From assembly GCA_032718475.1 (NCBI GenBank), contig JAUCBJ010008417.1:1-44104 (forward strand): a DNA stretch of 44,104 nucleotides, in the 5' to 3' direction. Of the stretch, positions 29,533 to 38,136 are shown piece by piece. The stretch's first letter is position 1. Each line of letters starts with the position of its first letter. Position numbers and translations under genes: made by a program. The DNA comes from Nemertoderma westbladi. Its lineage: Eukaryota; Xenacoelomorpha; Nemertodermatida; Nemertodermatidae. The notes under the pieces are model-generated. The model saw only the letters and a program-made list of their open reading frames with translations, did not search any database and had not been told where the DNA came from.

Positions 29533-30179
29533 ATGACGTCATACGATGCCTCCTTCAAGATGGGGTCAGCTATGATTGTGGCGGGTCCCAGTTCTTCGGG
29601 AAAAACAGTATTTGTTTCCAAAATAGTAAAAAAGAAAACTTTGGTCTTTGATGTAGCCCCAAAACGTGTATTGTTCTTTTACGGAGCCAGCCCCCCCAAA
29701 TTCCCAGGTATAACGCATATATTCAAAGGTTTACCCCCGAAAATCAACTCTATTTTTCATGAAAACGATTTGATTATTATAGACGACTTGCTAAGTGAAA
29801 GTAAGAGTAATGAGAGTTTGACAGAAATCTTCACAAAAACGTCACAAAACTTCTTGCTTGTTTCATTATCTTTATCACGCATAATTTTTTTAGTAAAGGA
29901 CCGGAAACAAGAACAAGAAGTTTAAATGCTCAATATTGTGTCTTTACAAAAAATCCTCGCGACGGAAGTCAAATAAGTTATTTAGCACGACAGGTGTATC
30001 CAAAAAATACAAATTTTATTGTTCAAGCATATAATGACGCAACTCAATTGCCCTTTTCACACTTGCTTTTAGATTTCCATCAAAAAACCAGTGATAATAT
30101 CAGAGTTAGGGGAGATATATTTAATCCGTTGGGACAAACAGTCTATCAACCCATAAACGTGAGCTCTAGCGCAGTATAA
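29533..30179 (+). CDS. FtsK/HerA-type packaging ATPase, one frame break
   Basis: Genome-packaging ATPase. ATG at 29533. Walker A is GPSSSGKT (~residue 23) and Walker B is LIIIDDLL (~residue 77), followed by a sensor-like region (TSQNFLLVS). Around 29870-29900, next to a T7 run, the frame moves by -1. The new frame reads the conserved C-terminal part (SLNAQYCVFTKNPRDGSQIS, LARQVYP) to TAA at 30177-30179. The total is about 215 residues, the usual size for Polinton ATPases. It lies between two small conserved genes, as in other members of the group. Confidence 0.82.
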
Positions 30180-30183
30180 TGAA

Positions 30184-30600
30184 ATGGTTGCTGTCGGAAA
30201 TTTTAAAAAATTGTATTTAGTTCCAACTTTATTACCAGATACTCAGGGAAGAAGCAATACTGCAATACCTCCGCTAGATGGTGTAGCAATTTCAACTCGG
30301 AAAGGCAAAAGATTATTAAGCTATTTAATGCGCTTCTCGCGTGACAGGGTGCGATGGGACGATAGTAATAATCAACTCTTTATAGAAAATAAACTTATAC
30401 CTAAGGCGAATATTTCCCATTTGATTGAATTGCTGACTAACAAGAAAAATAAGAAAAATACACACACACATAATTCCGGGGCAAGTGGCATTCATAGGGC
30501 TATTAAAACTTTTAAGGACGCCAAGAAAATTAATTGGTCGCGGTTGGTTGAAACGACGGGGGGCGCGCGCGGCTCCTCCTCCTCCCCTTACAAAACGTGA
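30184..30600 (+). CDS. Conserved Polinton protein of unknown function, 138 aa
   Basis: Starts four bases after the ATPase stop. Residues ~60-85 (RVRWDDSNNQLFIENKLIPK) followed by ISHLIELL match a conserved pattern I know from a small unnamed Polinton protein (a W/D strand, then I-P-x-S/A-N-I, then a helix). The C-terminus is basic and ends in Gly/Ser-rich residues. An ACACACAC run lies at the linker. Function unknown; its place between ATPase and integrase suggests a virion or packaging role. Confidence 0.55.
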   Translation: MVAVGNFKKLYLVPTLLPDTQGRSNTAIPPLDGVAISTRKGKRLLSYLMRFSRDRVRWDDSNNQLFIENKLIPKANISHLIELLTNKKNKKNTHTHNSGASGIHRAIKTFKDAKKINWSRLVETTGGARGSSSSPYKT

Positions 30601-30713
30601 CAGCGCGTGGAAACAATACGTGGTGCCCTAACCAAATATTATGTTTTTTGAGCGTTTCATATTAAGTATTAACTGCCATTGTAAATGTTTTCCGTCACGA
30701 CTCTATACTACAG

Positions 30714-31787
30714 ATGGGAAGGATCAAGGAAAATCTAATAAACAAATGGCTAGGAAGAATATATTATGACGCTTCACATGCGGCTGGCTTCGCGAGTGTG
30801 GCCAAACTCGCCAAGGCCGCGAAGGTCTCGAGAAACCGCGCGAATGAATGGCTAAGCTCTCAACGGACCTATTCTCTACAGGCTCCGGCTAGACGCCATT
30901 ATCCTACATCAAAAATCTTCACGGGTGGTATTGGCGATCTATACCAAGCGGATTTGTGTGATATGCAACCTTTTAGGGGCGAGAATAATGGCTACGGTTA
31001 CATACTTACTTGTATTGACTGTTTTAGTCGGAAGGCGTGGGCGTTGGGTCTAAAACATAAAACAGGGGTCGAAATTAAAAGGGCCCTAGCCACAATATTC
31101 GAAGAAAGGAAGCCTAAACGACTAGCAGTTGATCAAGGAACTGAGTTTGTTAATAAATTGGTGAAAGATTTCTTACAGAACAATAATGTTCATTTTTATA
31201 CATTAGTTAGCCAATTTAAAGCTAGTATCTGTGAAAGGCTGAATCGCACCCTCAAATCTCGCATGTACAGAATTTTCACGAGGAGACAGAATAGAGAATG
31301 GATGAGTATATTGCCAAAAATATTGGTTGCATATAATAATTCAATACATAGAACCATTGGTATGGCACCAAACTCTGTCAATAAAAAGAATGAAACTGAC
31401 CTATTTTTAAAACTATATGGGAGTGTGGGTCATCCCAATAAAAGAAAACGTCGCGCGCAGCGTCGAGTTCATTTCAAGGTTGGTGATAAGGTGCGGCTGA
31501 GTTTAGCTAGAAAGCCATTTGACAAAGGTTATACACCTAATTATACAGTAGAAATTTACAGAATAGGATTGGATCGAGAGCCGTACCCTATGTACGAAGT
31601 TGTGGACTCGAATGGGCACGTTATAAAGGGGACATTTTATCGACATGAAATCCAAAAGGTAAAAGAACCATTTAATTTCCTACCAATTGAAAAAATAATT
31701 AAAGAAAAAGTAAATAAAAGCGGCAAAAAGCAATATTTGGTTAAATTTGTTGGTTTTACGACACATCGATGGGTTGATCACGTATAA
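30714..31787 (+). CDS. int: Retroviral-type integrase with C-terminal chromodomain
   Basis: 357 aa, ATG 30714, intact. The N-terminus has a helix-turn-helix-like part (SVAKLAKAAKVSRNRANEWL) before the core. The DDE core shows YQADLCDMQ (first Asp), RLAVDQGTEFVNK (second Asp) and ASICERLNRTLKSR (Glu). An SH3-like segment (VGDKVRLSLARKPFDKGY) follows, then a chromodomain-like end (EKIIKEKVNKSGKKQYLVKF, HRWVDH), which could steer insertion to marked chromatin. It inserts the linear element into host DNA. All catalytic residues are visible. The chromodomain is short at its end. Confidence 0.92.
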   Translation: MGRIKENLINKWLGRIYYDASHAAGFASVAKLAKAAKVSRNRANEWLSSQRTYSLQAPARRHYPTSKIFTGGIGDLYQADLCDMQPFRGENNGYGYILTCIDCFSRKAWALGLKHKTGVEIKRALATIFEERKPKRLAVDQGTEFVNKLVKDFLQNNNVHFYTLVSQFKASICERLNRTLKSRMYRIFTRRQNREWMSILPKILVAYNNSIHRTIGMAPNSVNKKNETDLFLKLYGSVGHPNKRKRRAQRRVHFKVGDKVRLSLARKPFDKGYTPNYTVEIYRIGLDREPYPMYEVVDSNGHVIKGTFYRHEIQKVKEPFNFLPIEKIIKEKVNKSGKKQYLVKFVGFTTHRWVDHV

Positions 31788-31807
31788 TAATAATTAATTA
31801 TATTATT

Positions 31808-32692
31808 ATGGATTACTTACATTTAACGTTGACTTCCGACGCCAGTCTAGATAAATATCCCGATAACACTCCCAGCGATTTCACGATTGAGTTGTCCAAA
31901 CCTATCCCCGTCAGCACAGATTGGGTCGCGGGTCTAAAGGAAATACAGTATGTGTCGACCTATAGAAATATTGAACAAAGATCCGGAATTAGAATTGGTG
32001 AATATATGCTTGATGAGGATTTGGAATTTCATATAGCTCCATACAATCTTATAGAAATCGATTTTAATCTTGGGCTATATGCTTCTATTGAGTCAATTTT
32101 AAACCATATTAGAGTTTATTTGAAAAATCCCTCAATATCCCACCACGGTTTCAAAGATGTTCAGTTTAACTACCAAAAACATACATCAAAAATTCATCTA
32201 CATTGTAAGAAAGGTAGCTATTTCCAATTCTATGGAGATATAATAAATATTTTCAGGTTATCGAGTTTAAAAAATAATTTAATGGGTCTTGGGGCGCTTT
32301 GGGCAATACACTACAACGAAGATGATGGTTTATTGAACTTAGGCTGTAAGGATACAAACAAAATGGATGGAGTTGAATTCCCCGAACCTTGCGATATAAC
32401 GAGGGATAGACACACAATGTTTATATATACAGATATGATTGAACCTTCTCACGTAGGACATTCGATGGCGCCTCTTTTGCGGATAATCCCCTTGAAATGG
32501 GAACCATACTCATTCATCAACCAGGAATTCAAAAACACACATTACAAACAATTAAGAAATAAAAAAGTGCTCGATACAATTAGTATAACGCTTCGCGACC
32601 ATAAAGGAAAGCATATAGTCTTTCATGGAGGTAAAACAATTTTAGTTCTAGAACTCAAAAAACAACAACGGCGACAAAAACTACAAGAATGA
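31808..32692 (+). CDS. Penton-like minor capsid protein, copy 1 (294 aa)
   Basis: Matches the pattern of Polinton minor capsid (penton-type, single jelly-roll) proteins: an N-terminal LHLTLTSDASLDKYPDNTPS with FTIELSKPI, then DWVAGLKEIQYVS (W-x-V-G-L-x-E-I signature), a variable middle, and a C-terminal VLDTISITLRDHKGKHIVFH ending in a beta strand. Starts 21 bp after the integrase stop in an AT-rich leader. Its TGA stop overlaps the ATG of the next gene (ATGA at 32689-32692), and that gene is a paralogue. Confidence 0.72.
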   Translation: MDYLHLTLTSDASLDKYPDNTPSDFTIELSKPIPVSTDWVAGLKEIQYVSTYRNIEQRSGIRIGEYMLDEDLEFHIAPYNLIEIDFNLGLYASIESILNHIRVYLKNPSISHHGFKDVQFNYQKHTSKIHLHCKKGSYFQFYGDIINIFRLSSLKNNLMGLGALWAIHYNEDDGLLNLGCKDTNKMDGVEFPEPCDITRDRHTMFIYTDMIEPSHVGHSMAPLLRIIPLKWEPYSFINQEFKNTHYKQLRNKKVLDTISITLRDHKGKHIVFHGGKTILVLELKKQQRRQKLQE

Positions 32693-33485
32693 ACAGTTAT
32701 TACGTTGTACTACCCTCAAACGCAAACCCCATAGAATTCCCACCTAATAGCGCCAGCGATTTCCAAACAAATTTGCAAATTCCTTTACCTTTCGCTAGAG
32801 GGCAATGGTTAGTAGGTTTAACCGGTATAACGTACGTATCTAGTATCAGGTATGACAATAGCGACATTTATATAAAGGCCATAAAAAATAAAAAAATGAT
32901 GTTACTCTCCCCGAAGGATCTTTCCTATCATTGGAAAGGATCATTGAGTACTTCAACAAAAGCCTTATTAAAGGCCAAATTAATATAATTGATAATAGAG
33001 CACGCTCTGGTAATATAACCATACATTTTAAAGGTAAACAGTTGTCGATATTTGTCAGTAAACGTTTGGGTGGTTACCTAGGATTAACAGAACACGAGGT
33101 TGATGGCAAAGGTTTTATGTGTGTACAAAATGCTGTAGGGGATTATCACTTGCTAAGGATTGATTCACGGAATAATAAGTACAACTGCCATAAGCATCCT
33201 GATGCTGTCGAAATACTGGAACCCAACATAAATATACTTATCAATTGCATCGAACCTCAATTTGTAGACAATAGCGAATACCCTCTGTTGCGTAGCATAC
33301 CCATAGAAGGGGAATATGGGCAAATTATTAGTCGAGAAGTTGAGGAAGTCTACTATAAAAAAGTTAATTTAACATCTAATTTACGTTATATACGAGTTCG
33401 GTTGATTGGAGATTCAGGAAATTTGTTGCAATTTCATTATGGAGATTCAATTTTAACACTTCATTTTATACGAATTGACAAATGA
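32689..33485 (+). CDS. Penton-like minor capsid protein, copy 2, one frame break
   Basis: Begins inside the stop of copy 1. The same signature order appears: YYVVLPSNANPIEFPPNSAS, QWLVGLTGITYVSS, and near the C-terminus LRYIRVRLIGDSGNLLQFHY then ILTLHF. At about 32926-32936 the frame shifts by -1, joining 32689-32988 with 32931-33485; both parts belong to the same fold. It is clearly diverged from copy 1, so the duplication is old. Two different penton-like proteins could form distinct vertex or accessory components (inference). Confidence 0.68.
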
Positions 33486-33560
33486 GGTGGCTTCAATTAT
33501 TAACTTGGAAGAAACGTTTCACCAAAATTTTTGTAAACATTTTTATTTGTTGTCATCAAT

Positions 33561-34139
33561 ATGAACAAATACCTAAGTCGCGACAGTGATTATCCTCCCC
33601 TTGGTAAGCCTGGGATAATAATAGATTTCCAGTATTATACAATCCATTCGCAGAACAGCCAACCCATTGGAACCATTTACTTCAAAGAGTTTGCTGTATA
33701 TAACAGTATTACTGAATCTGTTGAAAATGTTTGGTTCATTTACGGACCGACTGCCAAAGAATTAACTTCAAGTGAATGCGAACGCCTCACCCATGTCTGC
33801 AATATAAGCCATCATATAAATTTTGATTATGGTTTTATTGATCAAAATACATTCAAGATATTTATACAGGAATGGTTGCGGGAAAAGGCACGTCGAGGAT
33901 TTGAAATTTTAATTCGCGGAGCACCAAAATTATATATATTAAAAAATGAATTTAAAGTCAGTGCAAAACTTTTAGAGTCTTATGGGATAAATGAAAAATA
34001 TGTTGCTTATAATGTAAAATGCCCTTACCATGATACTCTAGTAACAAAGTGTGCATTTCATTCTGATATTGGCGATGCGTGTTCCAATTACTGTTCCATC
34101 AAACTCGCCGCTGGCTATGGTGAATGGTTATTAAAGTAA
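33561..34139 (+). CDS. Exonuclease-like (RNase H fold?) protein, 192 aa
   Basis: Intact ORF. The N-terminus IIIDFQYYTIHSQN with FKEFAVYN resembles the first strands of a family seen in invertebrate mobile and viral genomes that looks like a degenerate DEDD exonuclease (hydrophobic-D-hydrophobic followed by K-E-hydrophobic). Later come the FDYGFIDQNTFKIFIQEWL helix, ILIRGAPKLYIL, and a C-terminal Cys/His cluster (CPYH ... CAFH ... CSNYC) that may bind zinc. Few acidic catalytic residues remain, so nuclease activity is doubtful. Family assignment is from pattern memory only. Confidence 0.4.
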   Translation: MNKYLSRDSDYPPLGKPGIIIDFQYYTIHSQNSQPIGTIYFKEFAVYNSITESVENVWFIYGPTAKELTSSECERLTHVCNISHHINFDYGFIDQNTFKIFIQEWLREKARRGFEILIRGAPKLYILKNEFKVSAKLLESYGINEKYVAYNVKCPYHDTLVTKCAFHSDIGDACSNYCSIKLAAGYGEWLLK

Positions 34140-34393
34140 TTATTACGTCAAATTATAATATTTAAACCATCAAATTGTAAAGTAAAATGTTGTTAATATT
34201 GTTGATTAGTAAAACAACTTTAATTTGTTGGTGGTTTTCATTATATTTACTGTTGTTGTTGTTGTTGTAGTACTATGTTTATAGCAGTTATATGCAATAT
34301 CTAATGTTTATTGTTTGTGCATATACGTATGCGGTGATAGTTATTCTTATTATTTTATTATAGGACCTATGATATAATAAATAAATAAAACTA
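34140..34393. other. Short intergenic gap in the Polinton
   Basis: Contains a TTG(TTG) run near 34251-34270 and ends in AATAAATAAAACT just before the next start. No gene. Confidence 0.5.
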
Positions 34394-34957
34394 ATGGCAG
34401 ATTCAAATTTATTTAAATTATATAGCAGCCCGCATGCTCAACGAGGGGGAGGGGGTTATAACGACATACCAGTTTTTAAGGGTGGTGCCATTCTTCCAGG
34501 TAATATAACCCAAATTAACCCACCTAAAAGTAACTTACTTGGGCCTATTTGGAGTAATAGACTCAGGCAGCGGCGTGGGTGGATTAATAATAGACTCAGA
34601 CAAGGGCGAGCCAATAAACAGCGGGGAAAAGGAATGCTGACAACTGGGCTTGGATTATTAGCCCGTAAGTTAGGGCGTAAAGTACTAACTAAAGCACTTC
34701 CAAAGGTGGCAAAAGCGGCACGAAAATATATAATTCCCGAAGGTAAACGTTTCTTGCATCGCAAAGCGGATGATTTGTTGAATAAAGCGGCGGGCCGTAT
34801 GAGGCCTAAGACGCGTAGAATTGCCCAGCGCGTATACGACGAATTCAACAAGCCAACAACTAAAAAAAAGAAGGGGGGCAAACGGCGACACCCAACTGTG
34901 GGTATGAACGTTAGGCGTAAAAAGCGAAATAATCATTGCAATGATGTATTTGCATAA
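34394..34957 (+). CDS. Basic virion core-like protein, 187 aa
   Basis: Strongly basic (many Arg/Lys), with a Gly-rich N-terminus (AQRGGGGYNDIPVFKGGA), an amphipathic/hydrophobic helix (GMLTTGLGLLARKLGRKVL), and a poly-basic tail (KKKKGGKRRH). This resembles adenovirus/adintovirus-type core or pVI/pVII-like precursors, with GG pairs that could be protease cleavage sites. The likely role is DNA condensation or membrane lysis in the virion. The composition is diagnostic only in context, next to the major capsid gene. Confidence 0.55.
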   Translation: MADSNLFKLYSSPHAQRGGGGYNDIPVFKGGAILPGNITQINPPKSNLLGPIWSNRLRQRRGWINNRLRQGRANKQRGKGMLTTGLGLLARKLGRKVLTKALPKVAKAARKYIIPEGKRFLHRKADDLLNKAAGRMRPKTRRIAQRVYDEFNKPTTKKKKGGKRRHPTVGMNVRRKKRNNHCNDVFA

Positions 34958-34980
34958 AAAATGAAAATAAAACTGAAACT
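34958..34980 (+). promoter_or_regulatory. Capsid-gene leader, AATAAAACT motif
   Basis: AAAATAAAACTGAAACT lies directly before the capsid ATG, and AATAAATAAAACTA directly before the core-protein ATG at 34394. The shared AATAAAACT could be a late promoter or start-proximal signal; AATAAA could also act as the polyadenylation signal of the preceding gene. The duplication breakpoint falls here. Confidence 0.3.
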
Positions 34981-35864
34981 ATGAGCAAAAGAGAATTATC
35001 TTTATTTTCGAGTAAAGCTAATCAAAGAGAATACACATCTTCACACTGGTTGGACATTTACCCGATTTCTACTCTCGACGCAAATGCGCGCCAAATCGAA
35101 TTTTTTGTACCCGAATCAAACATTCTTTATACAGATTTGAAAAATTCCAAATTCCACATCAAATATAAAATTACCTGGGACGGCGATAGAGCTAACGACA
35201 ATACTACCCTCCACCATCTCAATTATCCCGGCGGCACACTCTTTGAAAATTGCTCTTTATATTTAAACGAAAAACTTGTCGAAACCTCGAATGGGTTCTA
35301 TGCTTATAAGTCTATATTTCAAACATTGCTACTGACAGACGCAAATGAAAAAAGTGGCATCTTGAGGGCTGGTGGCTATGAGAATAATGAGAATAACCAG
35401 GGTGGTGTCCCTGTTGGCACTGACAACAACATATGTGATTGAATTTATGAATTTATATCAAATTCGTCATTGCGCCACTCTTTATGGATTTGGCTGCTCA
35501 GGATAAACTTCTGCCACCTGGAATTTCTGCTCGAATTCGTATGGACCGTGTGTCGCATAATTTTTTCCTGAAGGTTGAGCCTCCTGCCGGATTAACAAAT
35601 GCGAGAGTAGAAATAATGGCCATCAATCTAAAGATAAAATGCCATAAAATCGATGATGAAGTGGCACGAGTGCATCTTGTAGGTTCACAGAAAAATGACT
35701 TTATATATAACTTATTGAAGCAAGATGTGAAGACCTTCACAATTGCGGGCGGGCAGTCAAGTTATACTCACTCAAGTATAATTCAAGGGAGGTTACCGAA
35801 ATATATTCTGTTGGGCATGCTCACTAATGCCAGCTTGTTAGCTTATCCAATTCCGCTAACATGA
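34981..35864 (+). pseudogene. Polinton major capsid protein, broken copy 1
   Basis: The N-terminus KRELSLFSS, then SHWLDIYPISTL, IEFFVPES and LYLNEKLVETSNGFYAYKS, matches double jelly-roll Polinton capsid proteins. At about 35419-35445 an 11-nt-longer stretch relative to copy 2 (containing a repeated TGAATTTA) introduces a stop (35440-35442) and shifts the frame. The downstream part is intact from 35484. Like copy 2, it ends at 35862-35864, before the last part of the second jelly roll, so both copies are truncated. Confidence 0.88.
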
Positions 35865-36593
35865 ACCCACAAAGTAAGCCGTTGAGCAATATTGGGAGCA
35901 CGAGGTTGATTACCAATCAACCTCGTGTCAGCCCAGTAAACGGGGACAATAGGCCCCAAAGGAGACACACACAATAAGGGTCAGGGGCCAAACCCCTAAC
36001 AGAGAGAGAACAACAGGGGCAACGGGAAACACACCAGGGAAGGTGAAAGGGCGAGAAGTGGGTGGGATATTAGCCAATGGGGGGACAGCATCGACTAGGT
36101 ACAGTAATATGGCCAACTGTGCAGTACATATATTACCTGTTGGTGCTTCCCTATTCAGTTTAGTTTACTCAGTCAGATCTGTAGGGTGGAACGGGGACTT
36201 CTGTCACCGTCCGCTACCGCCATCATACATACTTATCTACCGGTAACCGTGTCATGCTATACTGTGCTATATCAGACTATTATACCTTTATACATATTAC
36301 CGAACATCAGAACTCTTTTACCTTTCACACACGGCGGGGACGCGTGGATAGAAAACCCAACGGATAAACCGGGATCCGTAGATCCCGTCACAGTGACAGA
36401 ATCAGATCCACCCAGCTGCCCTGACAGTGATAGAATCCCAGCAGCTGCCCTAACAGTCTGACAGTGACAGAATCAGATCCGCCCAGCTGCCCTGACAGTG
36501 ATAGAATCCTAGCAGCTGCCCTAACAGTCTGACAGTGATAGAACTAGATCCAACCAACTGACAGACTGTGGCTGCCAGCCACCAAAGACAAAG
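35865..36593. other. LTR/leader-like region of the Gag-like retroelement
   Basis: Begins with the hairpin cluster described separately, then a stretch with TTCAGTTTAGTTTACTCAGT, then a G/C-richer leader, then a 71-bp tandem repeat at 36391-36461 and 36462-36532 (CAGTGACAGAATCAGATCC start), with a third partial copy. It leads into the Gag-like ATG at 36594. It has the look of a 5' LTR plus leader, but I could not fix LTR ends or a primer-binding site. Confidence 0.45.
35904..36090 (+). ncRNA. Hairpin cluster, version A
   Basis: CACGAGGTTGATT-ACC-AATCAACCTCGTG forms a perfect 13-bp hairpin. Further hairpins follow: a GGGGAC/GGCCCC-type pair in CGGGGACAATAGGCCCC, AGGGG/CCCCT in AGGGGCCAAACCCCT, and a CACC/GGTG pair. 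A diverged homologue with the same order lies at 39341-39530. A duplicate of version A lies at 40478-40664. Confidence 0.55.
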
Positions 36594-37841
36594 ATGAGCC
36601 GAATAGGAGAGACGACACCGCCGTGGACCCCGGACGACAACCTAATGATCCGCGAGGCCGCGGCGAGACGGCATCGACCCACGACGCCGGATCCGTCGAC
36701 TACAGACGATCCGGCAACCCAAACGGAGGGGGGCCGTCTACAACGAGAAGGAAGAGACGAGTCGGGAGTCGAAAGGGAGAAAGACGAGTCGACGCGGAGC
36801 GAGGGTCGACATACCGATGTCACCGGTCAGCCACAGACCGAGGGCGACGGACGGCCCACCGGAACGGCGACGGTGGGGCCGCCCGTACGACGTCGGACCC
36901 GGAGAGATGGAGGAGAGGTCGGCGACGAGGACGTCGGGGTTTCTGATCGACTTAGACGGGCCTACGCCGCGACCCGGGAGCAACTGAAGGAAGCTAGAGG
37001 AGGGGCTGAGATAGACCAGGTGAAGTTGACGAGACGACTAGGTGAGTCGAACAGATACTTTGATTACCTAGTGTGTTCTGGGCAGAGAGAACTAGCCGAG
37101 GAGAGAGCGAGGGGGGTTGCCAACGAACTGATTGAACTATGGGAATGTGGGGGTATGGAACCTAGCGTAGTGTACGTAGGGCCATACTTAGTCGATGCCC
37201 GGGGAGTAAAATTAGTGGGTTGGAAGAGACCTGAGGAGGGCGAATCCGAGGTTAAACCCGAGGATTCGGTCTCGTCGGTCGGAGGAAGTTCCGGGAGGCG
37301 GGGGAAAGTTGGTGGGACGGAGGGGCGACGGGAGTCCGTCGCAACCGATAAGTCTGCTACATCCTCCACGAAAGAAAGAAGGGTGCTGAAAATAAATCTG
37401 ACGTATGAATTAGCAATGGTGGCGAGAGAGCAGAAAGAATTAGAGAGGCAAGTGAGTCAGCAAACCGCATGGTTGGAGAGAGAAAGAGAGTGGGCAAGGG
37501 AGGATAGAGAGAGAGTCGAGGTGTGTAGAGAGAGAGTCAAGGAGTGTAGAGAGCGGGAGATGAGAGTAGAGAGCGAGCCGGCGAGGCGGTTTGAGATGGT
37601 TGCGAGAGATACCAAGTTGGCCGAGCAAAGTTTACGAGAGTGCATAGAGAGAGAGATAGGGGCAGAGCGTGAGCGGGATGATTTGCGTGCCCGGCTAGGC
37701 AGGCTTGCGCAATATCAAGCCAAACTGGAGCGGCGCCGACTAGAACTGGCGCGGTTGGAACTGTCAGAGAGTGAGACCCCACTTACAGGCACCGGGCGAG
37801 AGAACCAGAACTGGTGTAGCCGTACGGGCGGGGGGGCGTAG
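36594..37841 (+). CDS. Gag-like retroelement protein, intact copy (415 aa)
   Basis: The N-terminal ~120 residues are charged, Arg/Asp/Thr-rich and probably disordered. Residues ~125-200 (SDRLRRAYAATREQLKEA, LTRRLGESNRYFDYLV, RGVANELIELWE) are helical and resemble the N-domain of BEL/Pao-type Gag. A Ser/Gly-rich linker follows, then from ~275 a long Arg/Glu coiled coil (REQKELERQVSQ, VCRERVKECRERE, QYQAKLERRRLELARLE). It ends in CSRTGGGA. The same block order as the Gag at 1-918 supports a BEL/Pao-like origin, but no pol gene follows. GC-rich codons contrast with the AT-rich Polinton to its left. Related fragments lie at 8.5-9.4 and 20.1-20.5 kb. Confidence 0.6.
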   Translation: MSRIGETTPPWTPDDNLMIREAAARRHRPTTPDPSTTDDPATQTEGGRLQREGRDESGVEREKDESTRSEGRHTDVTGQPQTEGDGRPTGTATVGPPVRRRTRRDGGEVGDEDVGVSDRLRRAYAATREQLKEARGGAEIDQVKLTRRLGESNRYFDYLVCSGQRELAEERARGVANELIELWECGGMEPSVVYVGPYLVDARGVKLVGWKRPEEGESEVKPEDSVSSVGGSSGRRGKVGGTEGRRESVATDKSATSSTKERRVLKINLTYELAMVAREQKELERQVSQQTAWLEREREWAREDRERVEVCRERVKECREREMRVESEPARRFEMVARDTKLAEQSLRECIEREIGAERERDDLRARLGRLAQYQAKLERRRLELARLELSESETPLTGTGRENQNWCSRTGGGA

Positions 37842-38136
37842 TAATAGTACGTTAGAAGTAATTAATATTAATAGTACCGTAGTAGATAACCCTAATCCAT
37901 TTATTACAGGAAATAATATTTTACCGGGTAGTAGTAATTTAAATTTAAATACAAATACTCTAAATAATAATTTCAATTCAAACCCGCAAAATAATTCGAA
38001 TAATAATTTAAGTTTAGAGAATAGTAGTGATCTAAGTAATTTAAATAATTTAAATAATAATCCCGTTTCAAATTATTCAAATTCAAATTATTTAACCGTA
38101 ATTCAATTAATCAAACCATGGTGTTCTAGGTTTTAA
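37771..38136 (+). CDS. Asn-rich ORF overlapping the Gag-like gene
   Basis: A 121-codon frame, +1 relative to the Gag-like ORF and overlapping its last 71 bases. It reads VININSTVVDNPN and then an Asn/Leu/Ser-rich tail. The same junction and tail occur in the old copy near 8990, so the linkage is a property of the element. It may be a frameshift extension of Gag or a separate ORF; the low complexity makes function uncertain. Confidence 0.35.
   Translation: MRPHLQAPGERTRTGVAVRAGGRSNSTLEVININSTVVDNPNPFITGNNILPGSSNLNLNTNTLNNNFNSNPQNNSNNNLSLENSSDLSNLNNLNNNPVSNYSNSNYLTVIQLIKPWCSRF

Larger units (their letters stand above)
21600..35864. mobile_element. Maverick/Polinton element, right end truncated
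   Basis: Thirteen clustered genes, all but the first on the plus strand, include the Polinton hallmark set: protein-primed family B DNA polymerase, retroviral-type integrase, FtsK/HerA-type ATPase, minor and major capsid proteins. Boundaries are approximate: the left end is set by the C-terminal extension of the unknown minus-strand protein, and the right end by the break in the capsid gene. An adenovirus-type maturation protease, usual in the group, is not seen. Gene spacing is tight (often <30 bp), as in a viral genome. Confidence 0.9.

Noticed and set aside
34456-34936. Minus-strand ORFs opposite the core-like protein
   Set aside because: Antisense of Lys/Arg codons; no independent evidence.
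21600-35864. Adintovirus rather than Polinton
   Set aside because: The two overlap in gene content, and virion production cannot be judged from sequence; Polinton is the safer label because it sits in repeat-rich nuclear DNA.
36623-36983. Arg/Gly-rich overlapping ORFs in the Gag-like gene
   Set aside because: They are alternative frames of a GC-rich, low-complexity region; same in copy 2.
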